Shown piece after piece: positions 15,496 through 24,579 of a stretch of DNA of 64,000 nucleotides; positions within the stretch are counted from its first letter, which is position 1; every line of letters starts with the position of its first letter. The notes under the pieces are model-generated. The model made no database searches and was not told where the DNA came from. It was given only the letters and a program-made list of their open reading frames with translations. This DNA comes from CAYNSX01 sp964400165 (lineage in GTDB: Bacteria; Armatimonadota; Hebobacteria; CAYNSX01), in the NCBI GenBank assembly GCA_964400165.1, contig CAYNSX010000007.1, forward strand, positions 1-64,000, in the 5' to 3' direction. The position numbers were made by a program, and so were the translations under genes.

Positions 15496-16566
15496 ATGGC
15501 CCGCGACAAAAACGCGTACGAAGTGCTCGGCCTCTCGCACGGCGCCGCGCACAGCCAAGTCCGCACGGAGTTTCGCGCCCGCCTGCGCCGCTATCGCCCC
15601 GACACCGCCGCCGACCTGCTGCTGAAGGACGAGACGGCGCGCGACCTGGTCAACGCCTACCTGCTCCTGACCGAGGGCAACCGCACCGAGTATGACCAGG
15701 CCCTGCGCGGCGCCGGCCGCGGCGAAGGGCCGCCGGTTCCCAACGCCGTCGAGCGCGTCGAGGGCGTCGAGCGGGCGCTGCTGCTCGCCGACCTGTCGCT
15801 CATCCGCCACCAGTATGGCGAGGCGGCGACCTATGCGAACCAGGCCCGCGAAGCCGCACAGCGCGACGCCCGGGCCTATGTGATGCTCGGCGACATCGCC
15901 CGCGAGCAGAAGAAATATGACACCGCGCTGACGATGTACAACTTCGCCGTTCAGTTCGAGCCGGAGAATCAACGGTATTGGCAACTCCTCAACGAGACCA
16001 CCGAACTGAAAGCGGGCAAGCGGGAAGAAGTCGACGACACGCCCGTGACCACCGTCTATCAGCAGCCCGTGCATTTGTCGGTGATCATCCTCGGCACTTT
16101 GGCGGCTGTGGCGCTGTCGGCGGTGCTGATTCGGCAGCGGCCCGGGCAGTCGCTGTTCTTCGGCATCCCGTCGATGATGGTGGTCCTGGGTGCGGCGATG
16201 GGGGTGCTCGTCGGGTTCTTGAGCGCCGGGTCGGGGCTGTGGCCCGATTTCAACGACGAAGTCGTCTACTCGTATGTCCTCGGCAGCCGGGAGCGCGGCG
16301 CCGATGTCTTCGCCGCGCCGGTCGGCGTGGTGCTGCTGTTGCCGGCGCTGATCAGCCCCTGGCTGGCGATGGGCGTTTACATCGTCGTCGGGCTGCTCGA
16401 CGAGCACTTTTCGCCCGCCGTCCTGATGGTGCTGTCGATTGCGATGCTGGCCTCGATTCTCAATGCGATGATGTTTCCCGACATTTTGTGGCCGTGTCTG
16501 ATTTTGTCGGGCACCTTCGTGTTCATCGGATTGTCCATCGGGTGGATCGCCGGCAGCTATGTCTGA
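15496..16566 (+). CDS. J-like domain, TPR and multi-helix membrane protein with degenerate HPD motif
   Basis: A 356-aa protein. Residues ~3-70 form a DnaJ-like domain (KNAYEVLGLSHGAAHSQVRT, then LRRYRPDTA, then NRTEYDQAL). The essential HPD tripeptide reads RPD, so stimulation of a DnaK ATPase is doubtful. Residues ~90-175 look like TPR helices (ATYANQAREAAQRDARAYVM and YDTALTMYNFAVQFEPENQ). The C-terminal half has about five hydrophobic helices, for example VGVVLLLPALISPWLAMGVY. The ATG is preceded by a strong promoter and no Shine-Dalgarno. Architecture suggests a membrane-anchored assembly or chaperone-adaptor factor, which is inference. It overlaps the SIS gene by 8 bp. Confidence 0.75.
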   Translation: MARDKNAYEVLGLSHGAAHSQVRTEFRARLRRYRPDTAADLLLKDETARDLVNAYLLLTEGNRTEYDQALRGAGRGEGPPVPNAVERVEGVERALLLADLSLIRHQYGEAATYANQAREAAQRDARAYVMLGDIAREQKKYDTALTMYNFAVQFEPENQRYWQLLNETTELKAGKREEVDDTPVTTVYQQPVHLSVIILGTLAAVALSAVLIRQRPGQSLFFGIPSMMVVLGAAMGVLVGFLSAGSGLWPDFNDEVVYSYVLGSRERGADVFAAPVGVVLLLPALISPWLAMGVYIVVGLLDEHFSPAVLMVLSIAMLASILNAMMFPDILWPCLILSGTFVFIGLSIGWIAGSYV

Positions 16567-17287
16567 ACCGGCGCCCGTCACCGCCGCCGACACCTACTTC
16601 GCCCACGCCTCGGCGGCGCTCGACACCCTGCGCACCGCGCAACGCGATGGGATTGAACGCGCTGCGCAGGCGTGCGCCGATGCGGTGGCGAACGACCGGC
16701 TGCTCTACACCACCGGCAGCGGACACTCGTTCCTCGTCGCCGCCGAGGCGTTCCACCGCGCCGGCGGGCTGGCGTGCATTGGACTGATTCCCGATTTCTC
16801 CTTCGGGCGCGGCGAGCGGGTCGAGGGCTTTGCCCGGCACCTGCTCGCCGACGCCAGGCCGATGGCGGGCGGCGTGCTGTTCGTCGTCTCGAATTCGGGG
16901 CGCAACGCGTTCCCCGTCGAGATGGCGTTGGCGGGGCGCGAAGCGGGGCTGACCGTCGTCGCCGTCACCTCGCTGCCGCACGCCAACAGCCAGCCCTCGC
17001 GGCATTCGAGCGGGAAGCGGCTGTTCGAAATCGCGGACTTCGTGCTCGATACTGGCGTGTCGGCCGGCGATGCGGCGGTGACGCTGCCGGGCGTGCCGGA
17101 GCCGGTGGGGCCGTTGTCGGTCGTCGCCGGCTGCCTGCTGGTCAATGCCACGCTCGTCCGCACGGTCGAACTCCTAGCCGGCCGGGGCGTCGAGCCGCCC
17201 GTCTTGCGCAGCGCCAATGTGGCGGGCGGAGACGAGAAAAATGAGGCCCTGGACGCCAAATACGCTGTCCATCGGCGGGGTTGGTAG
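16559..17287 (+). CDS. SIS domain protein (UPF0309-like sugar-phosphate isomerase fold)
   Basis: A 242-aa cytoplasmic protein with a SIS (sugar isomerase) domain. The phosphosugar-binding loop LLYTTGSGHSFLVAAEAFHR and the second motif FVVSNSGRNAFPVEMAL are both typical; a later HANSQPSRHSSGKRLFEIAD segment matches the UPF0309 group, whose members are sedoheptulose-7-phosphate isomerase- or MurNAc-related. Substrate is unknown. The ATG overlaps the J-domain gene by 8 bp, implying coupled translation, and a GHMP heptose-type kinase lies just across the divergent promoter. A kinase plus a SIS isomerase would fit nucleotide-heptose synthesis, but the 242-aa length is longer than classical GmhA (~190 aa). 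Confidence 0.8.
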   Translation: MSEPAPVTAADTYFAHASAALDTLRTAQRDGIERAAQACADAVANDRLLYTTGSGHSFLVAAEAFHRAGGLACIGLIPDFSFGRGERVEGFARHLLADARPMAGGVLFVVSNSGRNAFPVEMALAGREAGLTVVAVTSLPHANSQPSRHSSGKRLFEIADFVLDTGVSAGDAAVTLPGVPEPVGPLSVVAGCLLVNATLVRTVELLAGRGVEPPVLRSANVAGGDEKNEALDAKYAVHRRGW

Positions 17288-17335
17288 CAGGCCGCAAACG
17301 GGCAATTCGGCGGCGTTTTACTTGGCGTGTGGTGG

Positions 17336-17341
17336 TATAAT
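17336..17341 (+). promoter_or_regulatory. -10 element of the SLH-porin gene
   Basis: Perfect TATAAT at 17336-17341, eleven bases before the ATG at 17352. The -35 region is unclear (TTTTAC at 17316 is at short spacing). AGGGA lies directly against the start codon. Confidence 0.5.
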
Positions 17342-17351
17342 CACACAGGGA

Positions 17352-18245
17352 ATGATGCACAGGCGAACATCGATTCTGGGCTTGCTCGCGGTCGCGCTCG
17401 CAGTGGGCGCGACGCCTGTTTTTGCCGCGAGTTGGTTCGACACCGTCCCGGCCAATCACTGGACCTACCGGTTCCTCGATGACCTGACCACCGCCGGCCT
17501 GCTGCGCCAGCCCGTCGTGCCGGCGGGCGACGAACCGCGGCTGCTGACCCGCTCCGAGATGGCGTGGCGCATTGTCCCGATGCTGGCGACGCTGCAAGGC
17601 GGGGCAGACGCGAACCGCTACGCGGCCCAAGCCGCGCAGGAATTGGTCGTGGATTTGAGCGGCAGCCAGCGGGCGATCCTCGGGTGGAAACTCGAGCAAC
17701 TCGTGTCGGAGTTGCGCGACGAATTGTCATCGTTCGGCATTGACCCCACTGCCGCAACGCGGGCCGTGCAGTTTATGCGCAGCCGAGAAGCGTCGCTTGA
17801 ATTCCGCATCGGCAGCCGCGACACCGCGGGCGTCACTTTGCGCCAGCCCGACCTGGCGAGCGCCGGCGCCCGGCCGCTGCTGGCGGCCTACAGCGAGCAG
17901 CTGCCCACAACGGCGACGCCGCTGCGAGTGAATCCGGCGGCGCTGGGCGGCGCCAATTTCCTGCTCATCGACCCGCAGCTGTACACCATCGGCGGGGAGT
18001 ATGCGCACGACCTCGGCTCGCGCTTGAGTCTCTCGCTCGGCTACGAAACGCTGATGCGGCAGGGCAGCGCCACTTTCTTCGGCCCCGACGCCACCAACTT
18101 GATGACCTTCGGCGTTGAATGGAAGGCCTCGCGCTCCACCGGCCTGCTGCTGCGTTACCGCCTGATTGACCGCCCCGAAATCCTCACCGCCGGCGAGCGC
18201 ACGCTCGAGCAGTCCGGCCAGCTCGAACTCCGCTTCCGCTTCTAG
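17352..18245 (+). CDS. SLH-like, porin-type outer-membrane protein
   Basis: A 297-aa exported protein. Residues 1-25 are a signal peptide (LGLLAVALAVGATPVFA, cleavage after AxA). Next is a single S-layer-homology-like module, WFDTVPANHWTYRFLDDLTT through LLTRSEMAWRIV, which in related proteins binds peptidoglycan-linked polymer. A helical linker with LEQLVSELRDELSSFG follows. The C-terminal ~120 residues alternate polar and hydrophobic, contain repeated beta-strand-like pieces (YAHDLGSRLSLSLGYETLM, FGVEWKASRSTGLLLRYRL), and end in LELRFRF, with the terminal Phe typical of BAM substrates. It is too short for a full OprB-like porin, so it may be a small barrel or a tether between wall and outer membrane. 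Two adjacent ATGs are possible starts. Confidence 0.75.
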   Translation: MMHRRTSILGLLAVALAVGATPVFAASWFDTVPANHWTYRFLDDLTTAGLLRQPVVPAGDEPRLLTRSEMAWRIVPMLATLQGGADANRYAAQAAQELVVDLSGSQRAILGWKLEQLVSELRDELSSFGIDPTAATRAVQFMRSREASLEFRIGSRDTAGVTLRQPDLASAGARPLLAAYSEQLPTTATPLRVNPAALGGANFLLIDPQLYTIGGEYAHDLGSRLSLSLGYETLMRQGSATFFGPDATNLMTFGVEWKASRSTGLLLRYRLIDRPEILTAGERTLEQSGQLELRFRF

Positions 18246-18724
18246 ACCGCGCCGCCGAAGTCCCCGCTCACCAAGTGCCGCACCAGCGGCGGGAATCCGA
18301 CTCGCAGGTCGCGCAGCAAATGCTCGCGCAACACTTCCGGGTAGAGCGTGCGCGACAGCGTCTCCAGGTCAACCACGACCGGATGCAGCCCCGGTTCGCG
18401 TGCGGTGACCGCCGAAAGCGCCTGCGCCGCAATCAAGAAGTACAGGCCAACTTCGTGCACGGGTACATCGCCGTCCTGATACCGGTACTCGTGGAGATAG
18501 ACGGGCGGGCCGATGTCGACCGCGAGGCCGAGTTCCTCGCGCAGTTCGCGGGCGAGGCAATCGGCGGCGCGCTCGCCCCACTCCAGCCGCCCGCCGAAGC
18601 AGGCGTGCCAGACGCCACCGAGCCGCTCGTCGTGCGCCTCGTTCACCAGCAGGCGGTCGCCGACCGGAATGATGGCGCTGACACGGAGGTCAAAGCGGCG
18701 GGGCGGTGATTGCAATGTATTCAC
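18242..18724 (-). CDS. Nudix hydrolase
   Basis: Hydrolyses nucleoside diphosphate-linked substrates (X-P-P-X bonds) using Mg2+. It is 160 aa with a perfect Nudix box: Gly, five residues, Glu (RLEWGE), seven residues, then RELREELGL, so the catalytic Glu residues are all present. The N-terminal LRVSAIIPVGDRLLVNEA and the mid-part VYLHEYRYQDGDVPVHEVGL are typical of ADP-ribose/NTP pyrophosphatase-like members, but the substrate cannot be read. The start is a GTG at 18724; a TTG at 18715 is an alternative. It overlaps the end of the SLH-porin gene by 4 bp and abuts the promoter of the divergent methyltransferase gene. Confidence 0.88.
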   Translation of the reverse strand: MNTLQSPPRRFDLRVSAIIPVGDRLLVNEAHDERLGGVWHACFGGRLEWGERAADCLARELREELGLAVDIGPPVYLHEYRYQDGDVPVHEVGLYFLIAAQALSAVTAREPGLHPVVVDLETLSRTLYPEVLREHLLRDLRVGFPPLVRHLVSGDFGGAV

Positions 18725-18753
18725 TTGACGGTTAGCACTTTGCTGGTTACAAG
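18725..18753 (+). promoter_or_regulatory. promoter of the restriction-modification operon
   Basis: TTGACG (18725-18730), 17 bp, TACAAG (18748-18753). Transcription would begin near 18760, leaving a ~25-nt AT-richer leader before the ATG at 18785. Confidence 0.5.
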
Positions 18754-18784
18754 TCTAACTGATCCGCGATTATGGGGTTCAGCA

Positions 18785-19780
18785 ATGCCTATTACTGTCC
18801 TTGAATTGTGTGCCGGAGCTGGTGGCCAAGCACTCGGCCTCGAACGCGCTGGATTCGCCTTGCGCGCCGCGGTGGAGATCAATCCGGCCGCGTGTGCAAC
18901 CTTGAAGGCGAACCGTCCCCGATGGCAGGTCATTGAAGATGATCTGCACAACTTCGATGGCCGGTCCTATAAGGGAGTGCATCTGGTAGCGGGCGGTGTA
19001 CCGTGCCCCCCCTTTTCGATCGCGGGGAAACAACTCGGAGCAAAGGATGAACGGGACTTGTTTCCAGAAGCCCTTCGAGTCGTCGAAGAATGCAGTCCTG
19101 CGGCTGTCCTGCTGGAAAATGTTCGCGGTTTCTCAAGCGATCGCTTTGCGGGGTACCGGAAGAATGTCCTGGCCACACTTGAGTCTCTAGGCTTTCAATC
19201 TTCATGGCGAATTCTTCATGCTAGCAACTTTGGGGTGCCGCAATTGAGGCCTCGCTTTCTCTTGGTTGCCCTGCGAAAGAATTACTTTGAGTCGTTCGAG
19301 TGGCCCGAGCCAGACGGAAGCGCGCCTGCAGTCGGAGAAGCACTTGCAGACCTCATGGCATCAGGAGGATGGAAGGGAGCGGCCGCTTGGGCTCTGCGGG
19401 CTTCAAGTGTCGCACCAACACTTGTTGGCGGTTCAAGGAAGCACGGCGGACCAGATTTGGGACCCACCCGCGCGCGCCAACAGTGGGCGGCGCTCGGAGT
19501 TGACGGCTTGGGGATCGCAGACGAGCCTCCAGGTCGTGACTTCGCTGCGAACGGCATGCCTCGTCTGACGCTTCGCATGGCGGCAAGACTTCAGGGTTTT
19601 CCAGACAACTGGACATTCTGCGGCAGCAAGACTGCTGCATACCGTCAAATTGGCAACGCGTTCCCTCCGCCGGTTGCCGAAGCTGTTGGAGCGGCAATCG
19701 CCGCCGCACTGTCCCGAAAGCCCCGTGCTCGGCGCGAACGCCAGCTAGTGTTCGCCTCACACAGCGGTGATAGAACATGA
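18785..19780 (+). CDS. DNA (cytosine-5-)-methyltransferase
   Basis: Modifies cytosine at C5 in a specific duplex sequence; the modification half of a type II system. It is 331 aa. Conserved motifs appear in order: I (LELCAGAGGQALGLERAGF), IV with the catalytic Cys (GGVPCPPFS), VI (LLENVRGF), VIII (QLRPRFLL), IX (RMAARLQGFPDNW) and X (YRQIGNAFPPPVAEAVG). The target-recognition region between VIII and IX is short. Recognition sequence cannot be deduced. A longer upstream frame is rejected since it includes the promoter. Codon use is less GC-biased than in flanking genes, suggesting transfer. The gene overlaps the HNH endonuclease gene by 4 bp (ATGA). Confidence 0.93.
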   Translation: MPITVLELCAGAGGQALGLERAGFALRAAVEINPAACATLKANRPRWQVIEDDLHNFDGRSYKGVHLVAGGVPCPPFSIAGKQLGAKDERDLFPEALRVVEECSPAAVLLENVRGFSSDRFAGYRKNVLATLESLGFQSSWRILHASNFGVPQLRPRFLLVALRKNYFESFEWPEPDGSAPAVGEALADLMASGGWKGAAAWALRASSVAPTLVGGSRKHGGPDLGPTRARQQWAALGVDGLGIADEPPGRDFAANGMPRLTLRMAARLQGFPDNWTFCGSKTAAYRQIGNAFPPPVAEAVGAAIAAALSRKPRARRERQLVFASHSGDRT

Positions 19781-20394
19781 AGAAGACACACATTGAAATT
19801 CCTCCAGAAGTCGGGCGCGGGTCCCGCGGCCGGGTGTTAGCATTCCTTCTTGCCAATGTCGGGCGAGTGCTTCGCTGGCAGGAAATCCGAAAGGCCGCTG
19901 GTGATGTCGAACAGTGGTCACGCCGCCTTCGTGAACTGCGAGATGACTTCGGTTATCAAATCTTGTCGCACAAGGACCGGCAGAACCTCAAACCCGGACA
20001 GTACCTCCTGGAAACCATCGATCGGACCCCGTCCTTTCACCGTGGGATTTCGAAGCAGACCAGAGCGTTTGTACTGGAACGCAACGGCTACACCTGCATA
20101 ATGTGCGGAATTGCTGCCGGTGATGCAGACCCATACAACCCGAAGAGGAAGATACAACTGACGATGGGACATATCATTGACAAATTGAAAGGCGGGCCGG
20201 ACACACCAGAGAATCTTCGGGCAGTTTGCACAAATTGCAATCAAGGACTCCAAGCCACGGCGCCCCCCAAACCGCGGCGTTTGGAACTCCTCAAGCAGGT
20301 TCGGCGTGCCACAGTCGACGATCAACTGTATCTGCTCGGCTGGCTTGAGACCAAGTACGCCAGCATCCGCCCCAAACGCAAGAAACGTGGCTGA
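19777..20394 (+). CDS. HNH endonuclease, probable restriction enzyme of the m5C system
   Basis: A 205-aa protein with an N-terminal winged-helix-like part (GRVLAFLLANVGRVLRWQEI through LRELRDDFGYQILSHKDR) and a C-terminal HNH nuclease domain. The zinc/HNH region reads RNGYTCIMCGI, then QLTMGHIIDKLKGG and PENLRAVCTNCNQ, giving two CxxC pairs and the catalytic His of MGHI with the Asn of ENL. HNH restriction enzymes with a DNA-binding N-terminus are a known type II class. The frame overlaps the methyltransferase stop and the vsr start, so translation of all three is coupled. Assignment as the restriction enzyme rests on this arrangement and is inferred. The base composition is as low-GC as its partners. 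Confidence 0.85.
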   Translation: MKKTHIEIPPEVGRGSRGRVLAFLLANVGRVLRWQEIRKAAGDVEQWSRRLRELRDDFGYQILSHKDRQNLKPGQYLLETIDRTPSFHRGISKQTRAFVLERNGYTCIMCGIAAGDADPYNPKRKIQLTMGHIIDKLKGGPDTPENLRAVCTNCNQGLQATAPPKPRRLELLKQVRRATVDDQLYLLGWLETKYASIRPKRKKRG

Positions 20395-20806
20395 TTGGCT
20401 CACACGCGAGCAGCGCGCTCGCAACATGTCATCCATTCGCTCGAGCGGCAATGCTTCAACGGAATTGAAATTCATCCGGCTTCTTCGACATTCTCGAATG
20501 ACTGGCTGGCGTCGAAGCATCTCGCTCCCCGGGAAACCAGACCTTGTCTTTCCGAAGAATCGAGTCGCTGTCTTTCTCGATGGATGCTTCTGGCATGGGT
20601 GCCCGCACTGTTACCGCATGCCAGCAGACAATAGGAAATACTGGAAACAAAAAGTCCTGACGAATCGCACACGAGACCGGCAAATGAACTGGGCTCTGCG
20701 AAAGTCCGGATGGGCTGTCATTCGTATTTGGGAGCATTCGCTCGAGTCGCCTCGTGGAAGTGCTGGGGCATTGCGCCGACTCGCTCGCGTTCTGACGAGC
20801 TCCTGA
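20387..20806 (+). CDS. vsr: very short patch repair endonuclease Vsr
   Basis: Nicks 5' of T in T:G mismatches produced by deamination of 5-methylcytosine, protecting the methylated recognition site from C-to-T mutation. It is 139 aa from GTG 20387, whose protein start VADWLTREQRARNMSSIRSS matches the family. Key motifs: KPDLVFPKNRVAVFLDGCFW with the catalytic Asp, HGCPHC, and KYWKQKVLTNRTRDRQMN. The zinc-site residues of the family (His and Cys in HGCPHC region) are visible. It overlaps the HNH gene by 8 bp. The longer open frame from 20306 lies within the HNH gene and is rejected. It ends 17 bp from the convergent sugar dehydrogenase gene, marking the island boundary. Confidence 0.93.
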   Translation: MADWLTREQRARNMSSIRSSGNASTELKFIRLLRHSRMTGWRRSISLPGKPDLVFPKNRVAVFLDGCFWHGCPHCYRMPADNRKYWKQKVLTNRTRDRQMNWALRKSGWAVIRIWEHSLESPRGSAGALRRLARVLTSS

Positions 20807-20823
20807 AGCCTTCGTTCCCCATT

Positions 20824-21987
20824 TCAGCGCGGGGCGGGGACGAGGCGCAGGATGCGGTCATCGTCCGCGGCGGGGCTGCCGCGGCCGTCCTGGTTGCTGG
20901 TGCAGAAATAGAGCGCGCCGTCGGGGCCGGTGACGCAGTCGCGCAGCCGGCCATACCTGCCGTTGAACAGCCCGGTGTTCGTCACGACCTTGCCCGGATC
21001 GGCGGCGTCAATCACCAGTCGCTGCAGGTCCGCGCCGCGCAGGAAGCAGACGAACAGGTTCCCCTTCCACGCCGGGAATTTGTCGCCCGTGTAGAACGAG
21101 CAGCCGGACGGCGCGGTGGCGGGCGTCCACTCGGCGATGGGGCTGACCATCCCTTCGTGGGTCTGGCGGTGATGGATGACCGGCCAGCCGTAGTTCTTGC
21201 CTGCCTCGATGTAATTCACCTCATCACCGCCGCCGGGGCCGTCGAAGCCGGAGGGGCCGTGCTCGGCCTCGTAGCAGCGCTTGGTGCCGGGCTGCCAGTC
21301 GATGCCCTGGGGGTTGCGGTGGCCGAAGGTGTAGATGAGCGAGTTCGGGAACGGGTTGTCGCCGGGGATGCTGCCGTCATCGTTGAGGCGCAGTATTTTG
21401 CCGGCGAGCGAGTCCATCTGCTGCGCCAGTTCGCGCTGCGCCGAATCGCCGGTGGTGACATAGAGTTTGCCGTCGGGGCCGAAGCGCAGGCGGCAACCGT
21501 CGTGGACACCGGCGCCGGGCAGCGCGTCGAGGATGACCTTGCGGTCGGTCAAGTGCGTGCCGTCGAGGCGATAGCGCACGACGCGGTTGCGGAACTGCCG
21601 CGCCGCCTCGGAGTAGGTGAGCGACAAATATAGCCAGTGGTTCGCGGCGAACTGCGGGTGCAGCGCCAGGCCCATCAGGCCGCCCTCGCCGGCGGGCGCC
21701 ACTTCTTCGGGGGTGCCGGTGACGGGCACCGGGGTGGCCGGCAGCGCGCCCTTCAGGTCGAGGATGCTGACGCGGCCAGGGCGCTCGGTGTAGATGAGCC
21801 GTCCATCGGGCAGAAACGCCAGAGACCACGGGACGCGCAGGTTGGCGGCGACGGTCTCGATGGTGAACGCGGCCGCGTCGCCGCTGGCGGGCGCCGAGGA
21901 ATTGGCGTTCTGGCAGCCGAGGCTTACCGCCAGCGCCGCGAAGGTCAGCACACACAAGAGTCGGCGCACTCGGGCTTCCCAGGTCAC
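20824..21987 (-). CDS. PQQ-dependent sugar/sorbosone dehydrogenase-like lipoprotein (copy 1)
   Basis: A soluble-glucose-dehydrogenase-type six-bladed propeller (GSDH family), which in known members uses PQQ and Ca2+ to oxidise aldoses in the periplasm. It is 387 aa. The N-terminus is a lipoprotein signal ending AALAVSLGC, so it is likely lipid-anchored. Family landmarks: VPWSLAFLPDGRLIYTERPG, GLMGLALHPQF, VHDGCRLRFGPDGKLYVTTG with the catalytic His, GHRNPQGIDW and AEHGPSGFDGPGGGDEVN. It starts at GTG overlapping the stop of its paralogue, so the two are coupled. PQQ synthesis genes are not visible in the window, so PQQ would have to be made elsewhere or scavenged. Confidence 0.86.
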   Translation of the reverse strand: MTWEARVRRLLCVLTFAALAVSLGCQNANSSAPASGDAAAFTIETVAANLRVPWSLAFLPDGRLIYTERPGRVSILDLKGALPATPVPVTGTPEEVAPAGEGGLMGLALHPQFAANHWLYLSLTYSEAARQFRNRVVRYRLDGTHLTDRKVILDALPGAGVHDGCRLRFGPDGKLYVTTGDSAQRELAQQMDSLAGKILRLNDDGSIPGDNPFPNSLIYTFGHRNPQGIDWQPGTKRCYEAEHGPSGFDGPGGGDEVNYIEAGKNYGWPVIHHRQTHEGMVSPIAEWTPATAPSGCSFYTGDKFPAWKGNLFVCFLRGADLQRLVIDAADPGKVVTNTGLFNGRYGRLRDCVTGPDGALYFCTSNQDGRGSPAADDDRILRLVPAPR

Positions 21988-23189
21988 TTGCGCACCGGCG
22001 GCGACCCGGGCGGCGGCGGTCCAGTCGTCCCAATCGGGACGATGCGCAGGATGCGGTCATCATCGGCGGCGGGGATGCCGCGGCCGTCGCGGTTGCTGGT
22101 GGAGAAGTAGAGCGCGCCGTCCGGTCCGCTAACGACATCGCGGATACGGCCGAACGCGCCGCGGAAAAGCGGGGAGTCGCTCACGATGACGCGGCGGTTG
22201 GTCGAACTCAAGACCAGGCGGTGGATGTCGGTCCCGCGCAGCGTGGCGAAGAAGAAGTTGTTCCGCCAAATGGTCAGTCGCGTCCCGCGGTAGAAGGAGG
22301 CGCCCGACGGCGCGATGGCGGGCGTGTATTCGAGGCGCGGGCTTTCGAGGCCCGGAGCGGTCATGGTGTGATGAATGATCGGCCAGCCGTAGTTGTGCCC
22401 GGCGTCGATGATGTTGATCTCGTCGCCGCCGCCTGGCGCATCGTTGCCGGAGGGGCCGTGCTCGGTCTCGTACAGCGTCCCGGAGACGGGGTCCCAGTCG
22501 AAGCCCTGCGGGTTGCGGTGGCCGAGCGACCAGACCGCCGAGTTGCTGCCGAAGGGGTTGTCGAAGGGAATGCTGCCGTCATCGCGCACGCGCAGGATTT
22601 TGCCGGAGAGAGCGTTGAGGTCTTGGGCACTGTTGGGCACGCCGGCGTCGCCGGTCGAGATGTAGAGCAGGCGGTCGGGGCCGAAGCGGATGCGGCCGCC
22701 GTCGTGGCCGCTGGCGCCGGGGATGTCGTCCACAATGACGGTGGCGTCCACCAGCGCGGTGCCGTCGAGGCGGAAGCGCTCGATACGGTTGCGAAGGCCG
22801 GCGCCGGTGAGGCGCGTATACATCAGGTACACCCACCCGTTCGTCGCAAAGTTGGGATGGACAGCGAGGCCGAGCAGGCCGCCCTCGCTCAAACCGGACG
22901 GGATGGCCGGCACGCCGGTCAATTGTGTCGGTGCGACGGGAATGGGTGCGTGGGGGTCGAGGACCGACACGCGGCCGGGCCGTTCGGTGAAGATCAGGCG
23001 GCCGTCGGGCAGAAAGCCGATGGCCCAGGGAACGGTGAGATTGCGGGCGACGACTTCCACCCGAAAGGTACTGGGCAGTCCGCCGGAAATGGGAGGCGCG
23101 ACCGGGATCTTGATGAACGCGGGCGCCGCCGTGCCGAGCGCAATGAGAGCGCTCAACACGACGACGCCCGTCAACCGCAGTTTCAGCAT
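21984..23189 (-). CDS. PQQ-dependent sugar/sorbosone dehydrogenase-like protein (copy 2)
   Basis: Tandem paralogue of the following gene, 401 aa from the ATG at 23189 (the open frame extends further into the glutamate dehydrogenase gene, which is rejected). It carries a normal signal peptide (VVVLSALIALGTAAPAF) rather than a lipobox, so it is probably released to the periplasm or outside. The shared landmarks are VPWAIGFLPDGRLIFTERPG, GHDGGRIRFGPDRLLYISTG, GHRNPQGFDWDP, TEHGPSGNDAPGGGDEIN and the C-terminal GPDGALYFSTSNRDGRG. The C-terminus is a proline-rich stub. Different anchoring of the two copies suggests separate locations for similar activity. Substrate is unknown. Confidence 0.85.
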   Translation of the reverse strand: MLKLRLTGVVVLSALIALGTAAPAFIKIPVAPPISGGLPSTFRVEVVARNLTVPWAIGFLPDGRLIFTERPGRVSVLDPHAPIPVAPTQLTGVPAIPSGLSEGGLLGLAVHPNFATNGWVYLMYTRLTGAGLRNRIERFRLDGTALVDATVIVDDIPGASGHDGGRIRFGPDRLLYISTGDAGVPNSAQDLNALSGKILRVRDDGSIPFDNPFGSNSAVWSLGHRNPQGFDWDPVSGTLYETEHGPSGNDAPGGGDEINIIDAGHNYGWPIIHHTMTAPGLESPRLEYTPAIAPSGASFYRGTRLTIWRNNFFFATLRGTDIHRLVLSSTNRRVIVSDSPLFRGAFGRIRDVVSGPDGALYFSTSNRDGRGIPAADDDRILRIVPIGTTGPPPPGSPPVRK

Positions 23190-23218
23190 GGCGATGTCGT
23201 GGTTGCCGTCCAACCGTC

Positions 23219-24523
<1,305 letters not shown>

Positions 24524-24579
24524 GCTGAAGCCTCCAGTGGAATGTGGTGCGCGTTTAGTTCCGAGTTTGCCAGGTGGTG

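Noticed and set aside
20306..20386. N-terminal extension of Vsr
   Set aside because: The extension lies in the HNH gene and does not match Vsr; the GTG at 20387 fits the family N-terminus.
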